Notes: generated from the sequence alone by a model not told the origin. Positions 23,741 through 33,753 are shown, numbered from the stretch's first letter. The stretch is DNA of 64,000 bases from Arabidopsis thaliana (GCF_000001735.4 NC_003070.9:21499971-21563970); one strand, 5' to 3'. A program made the numbers and translations.

Positions 23741-24423
23741 GCCTGATTCGATTTCACTCTATCAACCATTGTCTTTTCTTTTTCTGTAGAAAACTTTACT
23801 GAAATACAATAAATTTAGCCGCCGGAACTGTTAAACGAAAAGACTGTAGTTAATAAATGTTTGTTAAACGAAAGCCCAATAATCCAACATGGCTCATTAA
23901 GTCTGACATTTTTGTTGACATGTCTATAAGACTATAACATTTCCATGGTTTTGTTCATTTGTTTTCTTGTCGACATAATTTCTTTTCAAAAAATTACTGT
24001 CTAAACATATATATCTAATTTTGAAAATAATGTATGTTATTATTTGTTATGTTGTAAATATGAGATTTTTTTAGTGTTAAACTTTAATATTTAGAACTTA
24101 TTAATCTTATTTTCAGTGTTACAGTCCTTTTTCAGTTAGAAACATAAAAATGCGTTGATTAGACCAAAAAAACATAGAGCTATGTCGGTCTAAACATTCG
24201 AATTTTGGTTCGGATTCGATTCAAATGAATTTGTATTCAAAATTATTCGGGTAGAAAAATTTATTATCTGTGATGGATTTTATAACTATTCAATTATGAA
24301 AAGTGTCTAATTTCGGTCAGTTTCAGATCGATTTTCGAAGAAAAAAAGACTCAAAAATTATAGAATTTAAATAAAATTTGTTTAATCATACTAAACTTTG
24401 GCTAAATTTTACAAAAATGGATA
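23741..24423. other. AT-rich spacer
   Basis: No gene recognised. Around 24,180-24,300 there are GGTTCGGATTCG-type motifs, like those seen near 15 kb, suggesting another fragment of the same class of dispersed repeat. Confidence 0.4.
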
Positions 24424-24617
24424 TAATTTTAACAAATATAACTATTTTTTATATTTAGATTATTTAGAATATTTTTTGTTATTAATTATAAAATTATAGC
24501 TAAATATAATTAAAATGTACCCGAATTACATTTAACTATAATTTTATAAGAAATAACAAAAATATCCTAAATGACCTAGATATCAAAAAAAAATGTAATT
24601 ATATTTATAAAATTATA
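24424..24617. repeat. AT-rich foldback (inverted repeat), about 95-bp arms
   Basis: The left arm (24424-24518) reads back as the reverse complement of the right arm (about 24525-24617) with a few mismatches and small indels, around a centre CCCGAA near 24520. Strong matching blocks are TTATAAAATTATAG and TATTTTTTGTTATT against the right-arm complements. RNA from it would form a long hairpin. It is probably a foldback/MITE-type element; ends and target duplication are not certain. Confidence 0.6.
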
Positions 24618-25019
24618 CATATTTTCAATAATGTTACACTACTCTCTCTTTTTCTTTTTCACAAAAAGTCAACCCTAACAAACAGTCAGACTCTATCTAA
24701 CCTTTGATAGACAAGGTCTATTTATTAGATCGATAATAAATAAATAAATAATAAAAGACTCGAATATAGGTATTTAAGTAAGACCACTGCAAACAAAATA
24801 TAAAATATTGACTTGTTATAGAAGTCATAAACAATTCTTTTTGTTTTTGAAATATTAAAAGTTCGACATGTAATTCTCAATTTTAATAAAATGAGCACTT
24901 TGGTGCCTCTATGTGGATTTTCTACAAGATCAAGTCAACAAGAAAAACACAGAAAATGGAAAAGCCTAGAAACGAGACGATGCCTGTTTTAGTGCTGCGA
25001 GGTTTCATAGTGGGAGCAA

Positions 25020-25024
25020 TATTT
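25020..25024. repeat. Target-site duplication TATTT (left)
   Basis: Identical 5 bp occurs at 29881-29885 right of the element. A 5-bp duplication is the normal size for Ty1/copia integrases. Confidence 0.9.
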
Positions 25025-25464
25025 TGTTAGAGTAAAATTCTTTTAGAGGTAATGGAGAAAGTGTTTAAGTGTTTTGAGAGAGTTTTTTAGGAAATAGAAC
25101 TTTTATTACTTTGCTTTAAACTTGAATACAACTTCACAATATTACAACATTTGAGAAGGGGAGGAGGTATTTATAGCCTCCAAACTACAAAATATCTAAA
25201 ATATTTTAATCCTAAGTCTAGAGAGTTCTTACATAAGATCTAGATTACATTATTCAAATTATCTAGATTATTCTATTAGAGTATCTAGATTTTTATGTTT
25301 AAGGAGGTGGAAGATGATTCTAGAAAATTTCTAGAATCTTTTAAGGAGGTGGAAATGATGATATTTCTAAAGAAAACTCTAGAACTTGGATTTGGCCATA
25401 ATTAATTATTGGATAATTGATCCAATAATTAAACTTGATTCAAAATCAAGTTTAACTTTCAACA
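25025..25464 (-). repeat. ONSEN 3' LTR, 440 bp
   Basis: In element orientation it starts TGTTGAAAG and ends TCTAACA. It carries an intact palindromic heat-shock element TTCtaGAAaatTTCtaGAA at 25318-25336 and a TATA box (TATAAATA on the minus strand, 25168-25175). The last codons and stop of the polyprotein lie inside it. A polypurine tract abuts it at 25465-25473. Confidence 0.93.
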
Positions 25465-28400
25465 CCCCCTCTTAAACTTGATTTTGCTACTCCAAGCAAA
25501 CTCCTCATCTTGATAAAGTCTTCACGCTTGAGAGGCTTGGTAAAAATATCGGCTACTTGATCATGTGTCTTCACATACTCCAATTGCACGTCCTTCTTGC
25601 TAACACACTCTCTAATGTAGTGATAGCGTGTGTCAATGTGTTTACTTCGATCATGGAAGACCGGGTTCTTCGCCAAAGCTATTGCCGACTTGTTGTCCAC
25701 AAAGATCTTCGTTGGTTCCTCTTGTGGTAAGCTTAACTCCTTCAAGAGGTTTCTTAACCAAATAGCATGGCATACACATGACGTAGCCGCTACATACTCC
25801 GCTTCACAAGTGGATAGAGTGACAATTGGTTGTTTCTTCGACATCCATGTGAAAGCCGTGTCTCCAATGTAAAACACAAAACCACTTGTACTCTTTCGGT
25901 CATCTACGTCTCCACCCCAATCGCTATCGCTATATCCAACAAGCTTGTAATCACTAGTAGTTGAATAATGTAAGCCAAAGTTTACGGTACCTTTGATATA
26001 GCGAAGAATCCTTTTTGCCGCTTTGAAATGAGTTGTTGTTGGATGCTCCATGTAACGACTAACAACTCCGACCGCATATAAAATATCGGGCCTTGTGCAT
26101 GTTAAGTATCTCAAGCTTCCAACCAAGCTCTTAAAGGTTGTTGGATCCACTCCTTCCCCTTCTTCTTTCTTTGATAGTTTGATTCCGCATTCCATTGGTG
26201 TACAAACGGGATTTGAGTCATCCATCTTGAACTTCTTAAGTACCTCCTTAGCATAGCCTTCTTGAGTTATGAATATTCCATTGTCTTCTTGTTTTACTTC
26301 AATTCCGAGATAGTAAGACATCAATCCAATGTCCGTCATCTCGAACTCCTTCGTCATCTCTTTCTTGAATTCTTCGAACATGCTTGGATTGTTACCCGTG
26401 AATATCAAGTCATCTACATATAAGCATGCGATCAATATATCTTCTTTTTGAATTTTGATATAGAGTGCATGCTCATATGGACACTTGATGAAATCTTTCT
26501 CCTTGAAATACTTGTCAATTCGAGTATTCCAAGCTCTTGGGGCTTGTTTTAATCCATAAAGCGCCTTTTTTAGTCTCAAGACTTTGTCTTCTTCACCTTT
26601 GACTATGTAGCCTTGTGGTTGCTCAATGTAAACTTCTTCTTCAAGATCTCCATTTAAGAAGGCCGACTTGACATCCATTTGATGTATCTTCCACTTGTTT
26701 TGAGCCGCTAGTGAGATGATTAGTCTAACCGTTTCTAGACGAGCAACGGGAGCAAATACCTCGTCATAGTCAATTCCGGCTCTTTGACTATAACCTTTTG
26801 CAACCAATCTTGCTTTGTATCTTTCCACTTCTCCTTTAGAGTTTTTCTTTGCTTTATACACCCACTTCACGCCAATTGCCTTGTGTCCATTTGGAAGTGA
26901 AGTTAACTCCCATGTGTCATTCTTTTGTATTGATTTGATCTCTTCATCCATGGCATTTCTCCAAGTCTTCTTTTCAATGGCTTCTTGGAAATCCATGGGT
27001 TCGCACTTTTCTTCTATTTGAGAACTTGTTGGTGAAGTTGGTGGTGTAGTAGGCTCTTCACTTGGTGGCTCCTCTCTTGTTGGCTCCGGCTTATCTTCTT
27101 CAAAATGTGGAAAGAAGTTATAATCTTCTTCATTTGAGTTCCAATCCCATTCTCCTTCTTCATCGAACACTATATTTCGACTAATAATTGTCTTCTTCGT
27201 ATCGGGATTATAGAGCTTGTAGCCTTTGGAGTTGTTATCATAACCAATGAAGATATACTTCTCACTTTTGTCATCTAGTTTGCTCCGCTTCTCATCCGGT
27301 ACATGAGCATGAGCAATACTTCCAAAGACTCTTAAATGAGAAACACCGGGCTTTCTTCCGCTCCAAGCTTCTTGTGGTGTTTTTCCGGAGACACTTTTTG
27401 TTGGAGATCGATTTAATAGATAAACCGCACACGCGACCGCTTCCGCCCACAACTCTTTTGGTAGTCTCTTACTTTTGAGCATGCTCCTTGCCATCTCAAG
27501 AATTGTTCTATTCTTTCTTTCCGCTACACCATTTTGTTGAGGGGATCTTGGCACCGTTAATTGTCTTCGAATGCCGTTGTCTTCACAATACTTAAGAAAC
27601 TCCTTGGATGTAAATTCTCCTCCACGGTCGGATCTCATGGTTTTGATCACAAGACCACTCTCCTTCTCAACATGGGCTTTAAACTTTTTGAAAATTTCGA
27701 ACACCTCGGATTTTTCTTTCAAAAAATATACCCATGTTTTTCTTGAAAAATCATCAATAAAGAGAAGGAAGTAATTACTTTTACCAAGTGATTTCGGCTT
27801 GATCGGACCACACACATCGGTGTGTATTAGCTCCAACGGTTTTTGTGCTCTTGAACTTGACTCCTTTGGAAAGCTCATTTTGAATTGCTTTCCAAGTAGA
27901 CATCCTTCACACACTTGATTTGGATGATTTATACAAGGTAGCCCTCTCACCATTTCCTTCCTTGAAAGCAACTCCAATCCTCCAAAATTTAGATGTCCGA
28001 ATCGAAGATGCCATAGCCAAGACTCCTCTTTGTAACACATCTTAAGACATTGTGCAATGTCATTTCGAATGTTGAGGACAAACATTCTATTTTTCGACAT
28101 TGGCACCTTGGTAATGAGATTGCTTTCTTGGTCTCTTATTGAAAGGTTATTATCTTTTAATCTAATATCATAACCTTTCTCTAAGAGTTGTCCAAGGCTC
28201 AAGATGTTTGTCTTCATGCTCGGAATATAGTAAACGTTGGAAATAAATTGATGATCTCCATTCTTCAATCGAATAAGAATGTTTCCTTTACCTTTTACCT
28301 CCATCTTCGATTCATCTCCTAAAGCCACATTTCCTCTCACCGATTCATCAAGCTCCGCGAACATACTTTTTCTCCCGCACATGTGATTACTTGCACCACT

Positions 28401-29414
28401 ATCGAGGTACCACTTATGATTCTCTTCTTGTTCATCTTTCTTGTAGCTAGCCATTAATAACATGTCTTCTTCTTGAATTTTTTCTTCAACGTAGTTGGCC
28501 TTCTCCTCAAATTTTTTGTTGCTAGGAGCTTTACATTCAGAAGCATAATGTCCAAACTTCCCACAATTGTAGCATTTGACACTTGATTTATCGTATCTTG
28601 ATTTTGGGTGTCCTTTCCCACGACCTCTTGATGAGTTTTCACCTCTTTGGTTTGTGTTGTCTTCATGTGGCCTCCAACCACGTCCATTTCCATATCCACC
28701 ACGACCTCGTCCTCGTACTTGACCACCACCTCTTCTTTGGTAACTTTGGCCGTTTTCTTCTTTTGTAATTTGCATATTGAGGACTTGTTCGACGATATCT
28801 TCTTTCTTCTTCTTCTTTTCTTCATAAGCTTGTAATGACCCAAGAAGTTGCTCTATTGTCATAGCTTCTAAATCTTTTGTTTCTTCAATGACGGTGACAA
28901 TATGCTCAAATTTTAGATCCAATGATCTAAGAACTTTCTCCATGATTCTCACATCATCTAGCTTCTCTCCGTTTCTTTTAAGGTTATTAGTAACCGTCAA
29001 CACTCTTGAGAAGTAATCGGAGACGAGTTCACCTTCCTTCATTTGTAGTGCTTCAAATTCTCCTCTTAGAGTTTGAAGACGTACTTTCTTGACTTGATCG
29101 GCACCTTTGTAAGAGGTTCGAAGCTTCTCCCATGCTTCTTTCGCCGACGTAGCTTCAACGACCTTCTCGAACGTATCTTCATCTAATCCTTGATAGATTA
29201 GACAGAGAGCTTTCTTGTCTCTCTTTCTTGAGTCTCTCAAACCATCTTTTTGAGTTTGAGAAAGACTACCTTCATTCTCCGGTTCAATGAAACCTTTCTC
29301 GACTATCTCCCACACGTCATGTGCTCCTAGGATAGCCTTCATTCGTAGACTCCAATTATCATAGTTGCTCTTTGTGAGCACCGGGACTTGGAAGGGAACA
29401 TTATTACTCGCCAT
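25452..29414 (-). CDS. ONSEN gag-pol polyprotein, about 1,320 aa, intact
   Basis: Start chosen at MASNN (29414), the usual family start; five in-frame codons (MKILK) extend to 29429. Gag occupies about residues 1-330, with an Arg/Gly-rich segment and zinc knuckle CYNCGKFGHYASEC (281-294). The aspartic protease has DSGAS (338-342). Integrase has an HHCC finger (WHLRFGHL ... CEGCLLGKQ) and catalytic D, D, E in HTDVCGP, SDRGGEF and NGVAERKN. Reverse transcriptase shows KARLVAKGYSQ and the YVDD box. RNase H shows GYSDSDWGGD, CEAEYVA and FVDNKSAI. No stop or frameshift interrupts it. The ORF ends SSLRGGVES with TAA inside the 3' LTR. It should supply all replication functions if transcribed. Confidence 0.95.
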   Translation of the reverse strand: MASNNVPFQVPVLTKSNYDNWSLRMKAILGAHDVWEIVEKGFIEPENEGSLSQTQKDGLRDSRKRDKKALCLIYQGLDEDTFEKVVEATSAKEAWEKLRTSYKGADQVKKVRLQTLRGEFEALQMKEGELVSDYFSRVLTVTNNLKRNGEKLDDVRIMEKVLRSLDLKFEHIVTVIEETKDLEAMTIEQLLGSLQAYEEKKKKKEDIVEQVLNMQITKEENGQSYQRRGGGQVRGRGRGGYGNGRGWRPHEDNTNQRGENSSRGRGKGHPKSRYDKSSVKCYNCGKFGHYASECKAPSNKKFEEKANYVEEKIQEEDMLLMASYKKDEQEENHKWYLDSGASNHMCGRKSMFAELDESVRGNVALGDESKMEVKGKGNILIRLKNGDHQFISNVYYIPSMKTNILSLGQLLEKGYDIRLKDNNLSIRDQESNLITKVPMSKNRMFVLNIRNDIAQCLKMCYKEESWLWHLRFGHLNFGGLELLSRKEMVRGLPCINHPNQVCEGCLLGKQFKMSFPKESSSRAQKPLELIHTDVCGPIKPKSLGKSNYFLLFIDDFSRKTWVYFLKEKSEVFEIFKKFKAHVEKESGLVIKTMRSDRGGEFTSKEFLKYCEDNGIRRQLTVPRSPQQNGVAERKNRTILEMARSMLKSKRLPKELWAEAVACAVYLLNRSPTKSVSGKTPQEAWSGRKPGVSHLRVFGSIAHAHVPDEKRSKLDDKSEKYIFIGYDNNSKGYKLYNPDTKKTIISRNIVFDEEGEWDWNSNEEDYNFFPHFEEDKPEPTREEPPSEEPTTPPTSPTSSQIEEKCEPMDFQEAIEKKTWRNAMDEEIKSIQKNDTWELTSLPNGHKAIGVKWVYKAKKNSKGEVERYKARLVAKGYSQRAGIDYDEVFAPVARLETVRLIISLAAQNKWKIHQMDVKSAFLNGDLEEEVYIEQPQGYIVKGEEDKVLRLKKALYGLKQAPRAWNTRIDKYFKEKDFIKCPYEHALYIKIQKEDILIACLYVDDLIFTGNNPSMFEEFKKEMTKEFEMTDIGLMSYYLGIEVKQEDNGIFITQEGYAKEVLKKFKMDDSNPVCTPMECGIKLSKKEEGEGVDPTTFKSLVGSLRYLTCTRPDILYAVGVVSRYMEHPTTTHFKAAKRILRYIKGTVNFGLHYSTTSDYKLVGYSDSDWGGDVDDRKSTSGFVFYIGDTAFTWMSKKQPIVTLSTCEAEYVAATSCVCHAIWLRNLLKELSLPQEEPTKIFVDNKSAIALAKNPVFHDRSKHIDTRYHYIRECVSKKDVQLEYVKTHDQVADIFTKPLKREDFIKMRSLLGVAKSSLRGGVES
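25465..25473 (-). other. ONSEN polypurine tract
   Basis: In element orientation AAGAGGGGG directly precedes the 3' LTR. It is the expected primer site for plus-strand DNA synthesis and also encodes part of the polyprotein tail. Confidence 0.85.
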
Positions 29415-29430
29415 CTTTAGGATCTTCAAG

Positions 29431-29441
29431 CTCTGATACCA
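29431..29441 (-). other. ONSEN primer-binding site
   Basis: In element orientation TGGTATCAGAG lies three bases after the 5' LTR end. It is complementary to the 3' end of plant initiator tRNA-Met, the common copia primer. Confidence 0.9.
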
Positions 29442-29444
29442 CTT

Positions 29445-29880
29445 TGTTAGAGTAAAATTCTTTTAGAGGTAATGGAGAAAGTGTTTAAGTGTTTTGAGAG
29501 AGTTTTTTAGGAAATAGAACTTTTATTACTTTGCTTTAAACTTGAATACAACTTCACAACATTACAACATTTGAGAAGGGGAGGAGGTATTTATAGCCTC
29601 CAAACTACAAAATATCTAAAATATTTTAATCCTAAATCTAGAGAGTTCTTATATAAGATCTAGATTACATTATTCAAATTATCTAGATTATTCTATTAAA
29701 GTATCTAGATTTTTATGTTTAAGGAGGTGGAAGATGATTGTAGAAAATTTCTAGAATCTTTTAAGGAGATGGAAATGATGATATTTCTAAAGAAAACTTT
29801 AGAACTTAGATTTGGCCATAATTAATTATTGGATAATTGATCCAATAATTAAACTTTTGAATCAAGTTTAACTTTCAACA
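29445..29880 (-). repeat. ONSEN 5' LTR, 436 bp (promoter LTR)
   Basis: Drives transcription leftward. It has a TATA box (TATAAATA on the minus strand, 29588-29595). The heat-shock element at 29738-29756 differs from the 3' LTR copy at one key base: plus-strand TTC (25318-25320) is TTG here, destroying one of the four GAA/TTC half-sites. Other differences are scattered transitions and a small indel near 29855. Confidence 0.92.
29738..29756 (-). promoter_or_regulatory. Heat-shock element of the 5' LTR, one half-site lost
   Basis: On the plus strand it reads TTGtaGAAaatTTCtaGAA, three intact half-sites of four. The 3' LTR equivalent (25318-25336) has TTC at the first position. It lies about 140 bp upstream of the TATA box in element orientation, as expected for HsfA binding in ONSEN LTRs. 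Confidence 0.8.
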
Positions 29881-29885
29881 TATTT
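29881..29885. repeat. Target-site duplication TATTT (right)
   Basis: Matches 25020-25024. Removing one copy and the element restores the exon reading frame. Confidence 0.9.
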
Positions 29886-30488
29886 CTGATTATTTGGAGC
29901 ATACGACGTGAGTTCCGTCTATCTCCTTCACTCTACTGATTTTGGTGTAGCCCTTGTTTATTTGCTTATGTTTATCTTTTGATCTGATCTATAAATATAT
30001 ATACAGGTTATCAAAAGGCCTCCACCAAAACCAACTCAACATCTCCGCCTCCATCTCCGCCTCCATCTCCGCCGCGAGTTCCAGACGCTCAAGAATTGGA
30101 GTACCTTAAATCCGACTCTTTTCCCGAACACGATGCGTAGAGTTGTCATTCGGACGGAGGTGTGCGTTCCGATAAAATTAGGCTACCGCCGCGGCTTTCA
30201 GACCTTCTAGAATTGGAGAAATTGTTTCCCGAACGCGAGGCGCTGAGTTGTCCTTTGGACGGAGATGAGGATTCCAATGAACTTAGGCTACGGCCGCTGG
30301 TTCCAGACGCTCAAGAATGGAAGTACCCTAAATCCAAGTTATTTCCCAGACACGCGGCGTGGAGTTGTCATTCGGGCGGAGGTGGAGGTGGAGGCGGTGG
30401 CCGTGTATTTACAAATAAAGTAAATGCGGTAGAAGAATTCAACTTAGGAGGACTGAAGGACAGCGAATCCGATTCCGATTCCGAGTAG

Positions 30489-31036
30489 GGAACTTTTAAA
30501 ACAACTTTGATTATGGATTTCGATATCCAGAATAATTTTAATTCACTGCTGTTGGACTTGATTAATTTCCTATCACATAACGTTTTGGTTTAACTTTGTA
30601 CGACCACCACACTTGCTTTGCTCGTGTCATCCACAGTTTTATTTTTAATAAATGTTATCTGCTATGAGCGTTTTACTTTGGTTTATAACCGATGCATGAC
30701 AATTACCGCCTTACCGGCACATCTCAGTCTTGTATGATGATTCGGTTGATTTCACTAACAACAAAATGCAATGAAGTAGTTTCATTAGGATATCTACACC
30801 CGAACTAGAGAGATAACCATTCCAGTTTAATATATATATAATCGTCCAATTCCTCTGGCTCTTGCTGCAATAAAACTAAAGGCAAAAGGTGGTGATGGAA
30901 GAGCTTTTTGTTGTTGTTGTTGCTAAATGGGTAAATATCATATAAAATGAAGAATTATGATTTACATGTAAATATCTAAGATTTAGTTCCTTGGCTAAAA
31001 AAATAAGGATAAAAAAAACAAGGAAGTAAACAAATT
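30489..31036. other. Intergenic, nothing recognised
   Basis: 3' region of the split gene and AT-rich spacer. A short TTGTTG run lies near 30,910. Confidence 0.5.
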
Positions 31037-31376
31037 TCAAGGTAGAAACTTCATTCGAGCCAAAGGTGAAAGGCCCATAAGGTTAAAAAACTTTCTTCGG
31101 TGCCTCCTTGCATTTATAGAGTTGATGAATTTCCGATCAAGGATCTTAAAAACAAAAGCAGGAGCAACATGTTGTGAATTATGGAACATGCTATTTCTCT
31201 GCTTCCAAGTCGCGTAAATCACCGCGCGCTTGAGATACTAGTTTCCTTAGTGTAGAAGGAGCAAAAGTCCTTGTCATTCGAATCCATGACAAAATCTCAT
31301 CCCAGTTCATGAACCGCATAGGATGCAGCTTTAGTCTGGACTGAACGAAGCTCCAGATTACCCTGTAAAACAGCAA
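31037..31376 (-). mobile_element. Non-LTR retrotransposon (LINE) 3' fragment
   Basis: Two overlapping minus-strand frames give, in order, a segment with FMNWDEILSWIRMT and STLRKLVSQA, and a segment with YATWKQRNSMFHN, FKILDRKFINSINARRHRRK. These match the C-terminal zf-RVT-flanking region of plant LINE-type reverse transcriptases (W+ERN...H pattern). The two pieces are in different frames, so it is a short, frameshifted relic with no RT core. Confidence 0.6.
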
Positions 31377-31399
31377 GCCAACATTAAATGATCCCCAGT

Positions 31400-31556
31400 C
31401 TCTAGCTCAGAAGATGCGAGTAATTTTGAAGGTGTTAGAAAGATATTCATAGCTAGACTAAGCGAAAACACTATAACCTTCGTCAAGATTATGTACTACA
31501 AAGACGCTTTGATGATCTACGAAGATGATCACAAAACCTTATTTGATGACAAAGAG
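31400..31556 (+). pseudogene. Possible jacalin-lectin exon relic
   Basis: An open frame reads SSSEDASNFEGVRKIFIARL, then a segment with ITFVKIMYYKD and EDDHKT, up to a GTAAC donor-like site. The pattern F/D-x-GV-K-I-x-V then I-x-Y-x-K-D resembles the first strands of a jacalin repeat. It has no start codon, second exon or full domain. It lies 2.2 kb from the jacalin gene below. Tentative. Confidence 0.35.
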
Positions 31557-33753
31557 GTAACTGTTTCAATTGCCTCAATTTAAAGCTTTAATTAGTACTT
31601 GATCAATTGAATATGTCACGTCAGTGGAGGGTAGTTATGACAATAAATCCAGAGTTATAACCATACTTAGAGCAACCCCAATGATAAGGGACCATGAGAG
31701 GCTCTTTCAATTTTTTTAATTATAAATTTTGACATTGGAGTTGGTACAAAAAAAATTAGCTTTGTACTCCACAAGGATGATAACATGATTGATGGGTTCC
31801 ATGGAAAATCAAGTAACATGCTTTTTCATCAAATTGGGCTCCATGTCAAACCCATCTGATCATCTAATTCTGGACTATATTTCATCATGTTCTTTTGTAA
31901 TCTCTCATCTTTTACACTACTACGTTCTGTCTTCTATGTTTTTTAAACTTGTCTAGTTAATTTCATATAGTAATAATAGTCTATGTAGATACTCTCAAAG
32001 GCTTGATAAATTTTCATTTTGGCCCTCCTACATATAATTTTTAAATTTTCTCTAAAAGATGATCCCTGCTTACATATAGTTTTTAGGATCATTTTGAAAA
32101 CTACATATTTATGAGTTGTAGTTTGAAAAGTACCCTTCTCTATTTAAAATAAAACTACTTTTATATATATGTAATATGACATTTTCCCAGATTTAAATTA
32201 AAAGCTATATTGTTAATAATTCAAAACTAAATTCAAAATTTGAAGAAAATTATAAACCAAATTCGAAATAAATATATATTATTATTATACATTCTTTTTT
32301 TCCGTTTTAAAATAAAGATGGTTTCTTGTTTTTTCTACTAAAATTAACAAGATAATATCTAAAATTAATATAAAGTTTATAGCTTACTGTCTCTATATCA
32401 TGTTATATAAAGCCAAAAATCTCCAAAACTCCAAATATAAACTCAACGAAGTCTGCATCAATGGAAAACATGGCAAAGTAAATGTTCAAACCATATATCA
32501 GATAACTTTTCATTTAGTTGAATATTTGTTTTTTAATGAGTTAATTTCAAATAAGGCATTTGTTTTACAAATGTATTTGCTTTTAGGCACTTTTGACCCA
32601 GCATTTAAAAACAGGTACTATCACTACGTGAAAAGTCATATTTCTCCCTTATTCACTAGTGTCATCTTCTCCACACGTTCTATTTACTCACTCGCAAAGG
32701 ACGAGACATGTGAACGGTTTCAATCGTTGAATCCTCAACGTTTGGTTATAATAGTTTATTAAGTTAATGCAGCGTTGAAATTGGAATTCAGAAACTGATC
32801 AAAATGGAATATCTGGCCGATGAAGATGATGAATAGAGAAATGTCGGTATCAAAAACAATTTTGATATTCCATGGCGATGTCTGATTCCAAATTTTATGA
32901 TTTCTCAAACAAAAAGCCAATTAAGTGAAGTTTAAAGAGGAATCGAGATGCCTTTGCGTTGATTTAGAATTCAATTATAATTTATGGGTTGTTGTTCAGT
33001 GGCATAATTACACAAATACACATGTATATACATGCATATATACACAAAATCAGAACTGAAATTCTATAAATTCTATAAATTTTTTTGATTGGGTTCCCTA
33101 TATACTATCTTAGGGTTTAATATTGTGTAATTAAAAACAAAATAAGTTTGCTTGAAAAATTAAGAAGAAATCGATTTGATCAGATTCTGCAACTATGTTC
33201 GATGAAGAAGAAGAGGAAAAGAAGACAAGGACAAAATTGTCCCAATTGAAGCAATAAATCGACACTGTTACATTCAACTGTGTAAAATACCTATTTTGAA
33301 ATAACTTTATTTAAAATGCCTATTTTGAATATAAGCTCTTTTTTAATAGTAGAATATTCATTATTCCTTTTTCAAGAAATATACAGAATACCAAATCTTT
33401 AGAACCAATTTTGATAAAGTAAAACATTTATCTATTATTAAAAAATCGAGTTTTTATTTTGAATTTTAGATTTTTGGTTAATTATTAAAAAGTTTAAGTA
33501 AAGTTAATTAAGTTATTTTCATATATATATATATATATATATTTGTTTTCTTAAAAGAGGGCATTTTTCGAAAGTGTAAAAAACGAGGCGGTTTTCCCAA
33601 TTTACTCTAGTTTTCAATGCGTATTAGTCCTTTGGAAACTCCGACTTAAACAGATCTGAAATTCCACCATTTTTTTTTCTGGAAGATCCATCGGGTACAA
33701 GTTTTAACTAAAAGAAACAGATCTGACTGATATAACTAAGACGATCCAATTCT
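31557..33753. other. Long AT-rich intergenic region
   Basis: No gene recognised. Contains a (TA)n run at about 33,522-33,542 and short unsupported ORFs. The final ~100 bp is the leader of the lectin gene. Confidence 0.5.

Larger units (their letters stand above)
25025..29880 (-). mobile_element. ONSEN: Complete Ty1/copia retrotransposon, ONSEN (ATCOPIA78) copy, 4,856 bp
   Basis: The element lies on the minus strand. It has two LTRs, a primer-binding site matching initiator tRNA-Met, an intact gag-pol ORF, a polypurine tract and a perfect TATTT target duplication. Total size, LTR length (~440 bp), LTR ends (TGTTGAAAG...CTCTAACA in element orientation) and clustered heat-shock elements fit the heat-activated ONSEN family. 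I recall AT1G58140 as one of its eight Col-0 copies. The LTRs differ at about eight positions plus one small indel by eye (near 2%), so this is not one of the copies with identical LTRs. It is inserted antisense into a host exon. Confidence 0.9.
24956..30488 (+). pseudogene. Small membrane-protein gene split by the ONSEN insertion
   Basis: Exon 1 starts at ATG 24956 (MEKPRNETMPVLVLRGF...), is interrupted after 25024 by the retroelement, and resumes at 29886 once the 5-bp duplication is removed. It continues in frame through a hydrophobic span (FIVGAIFLIIWSIRR) to a GT donor after 29907. An intron with AG at 30005-30006 joins in frame to exon 2: a Ser-Pro-rich stretch with SPPP runs, then three related repeats of 35-39 codons starting near 30075, 30192 and 30297. 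Repeat 1 has TAG (30138-30140) where repeat 3 has TGG and repeat 2 CTG. After the stop an in-frame ORF (30162-30488) runs to an acidic Ser/Asp tail. Function unknown; a single-pass membrane protein with a repeat tail is inferred. The downstream part is probably the locus annotated AT1G58150. Confidence 0.7.

Noticed and set aside
32400-32762. 120-aa plus-strand ORF
   Set aside because: AT-rich, Lys/Phe/Tyr-biased, no motif; typical random opening in AT-rich spacer.
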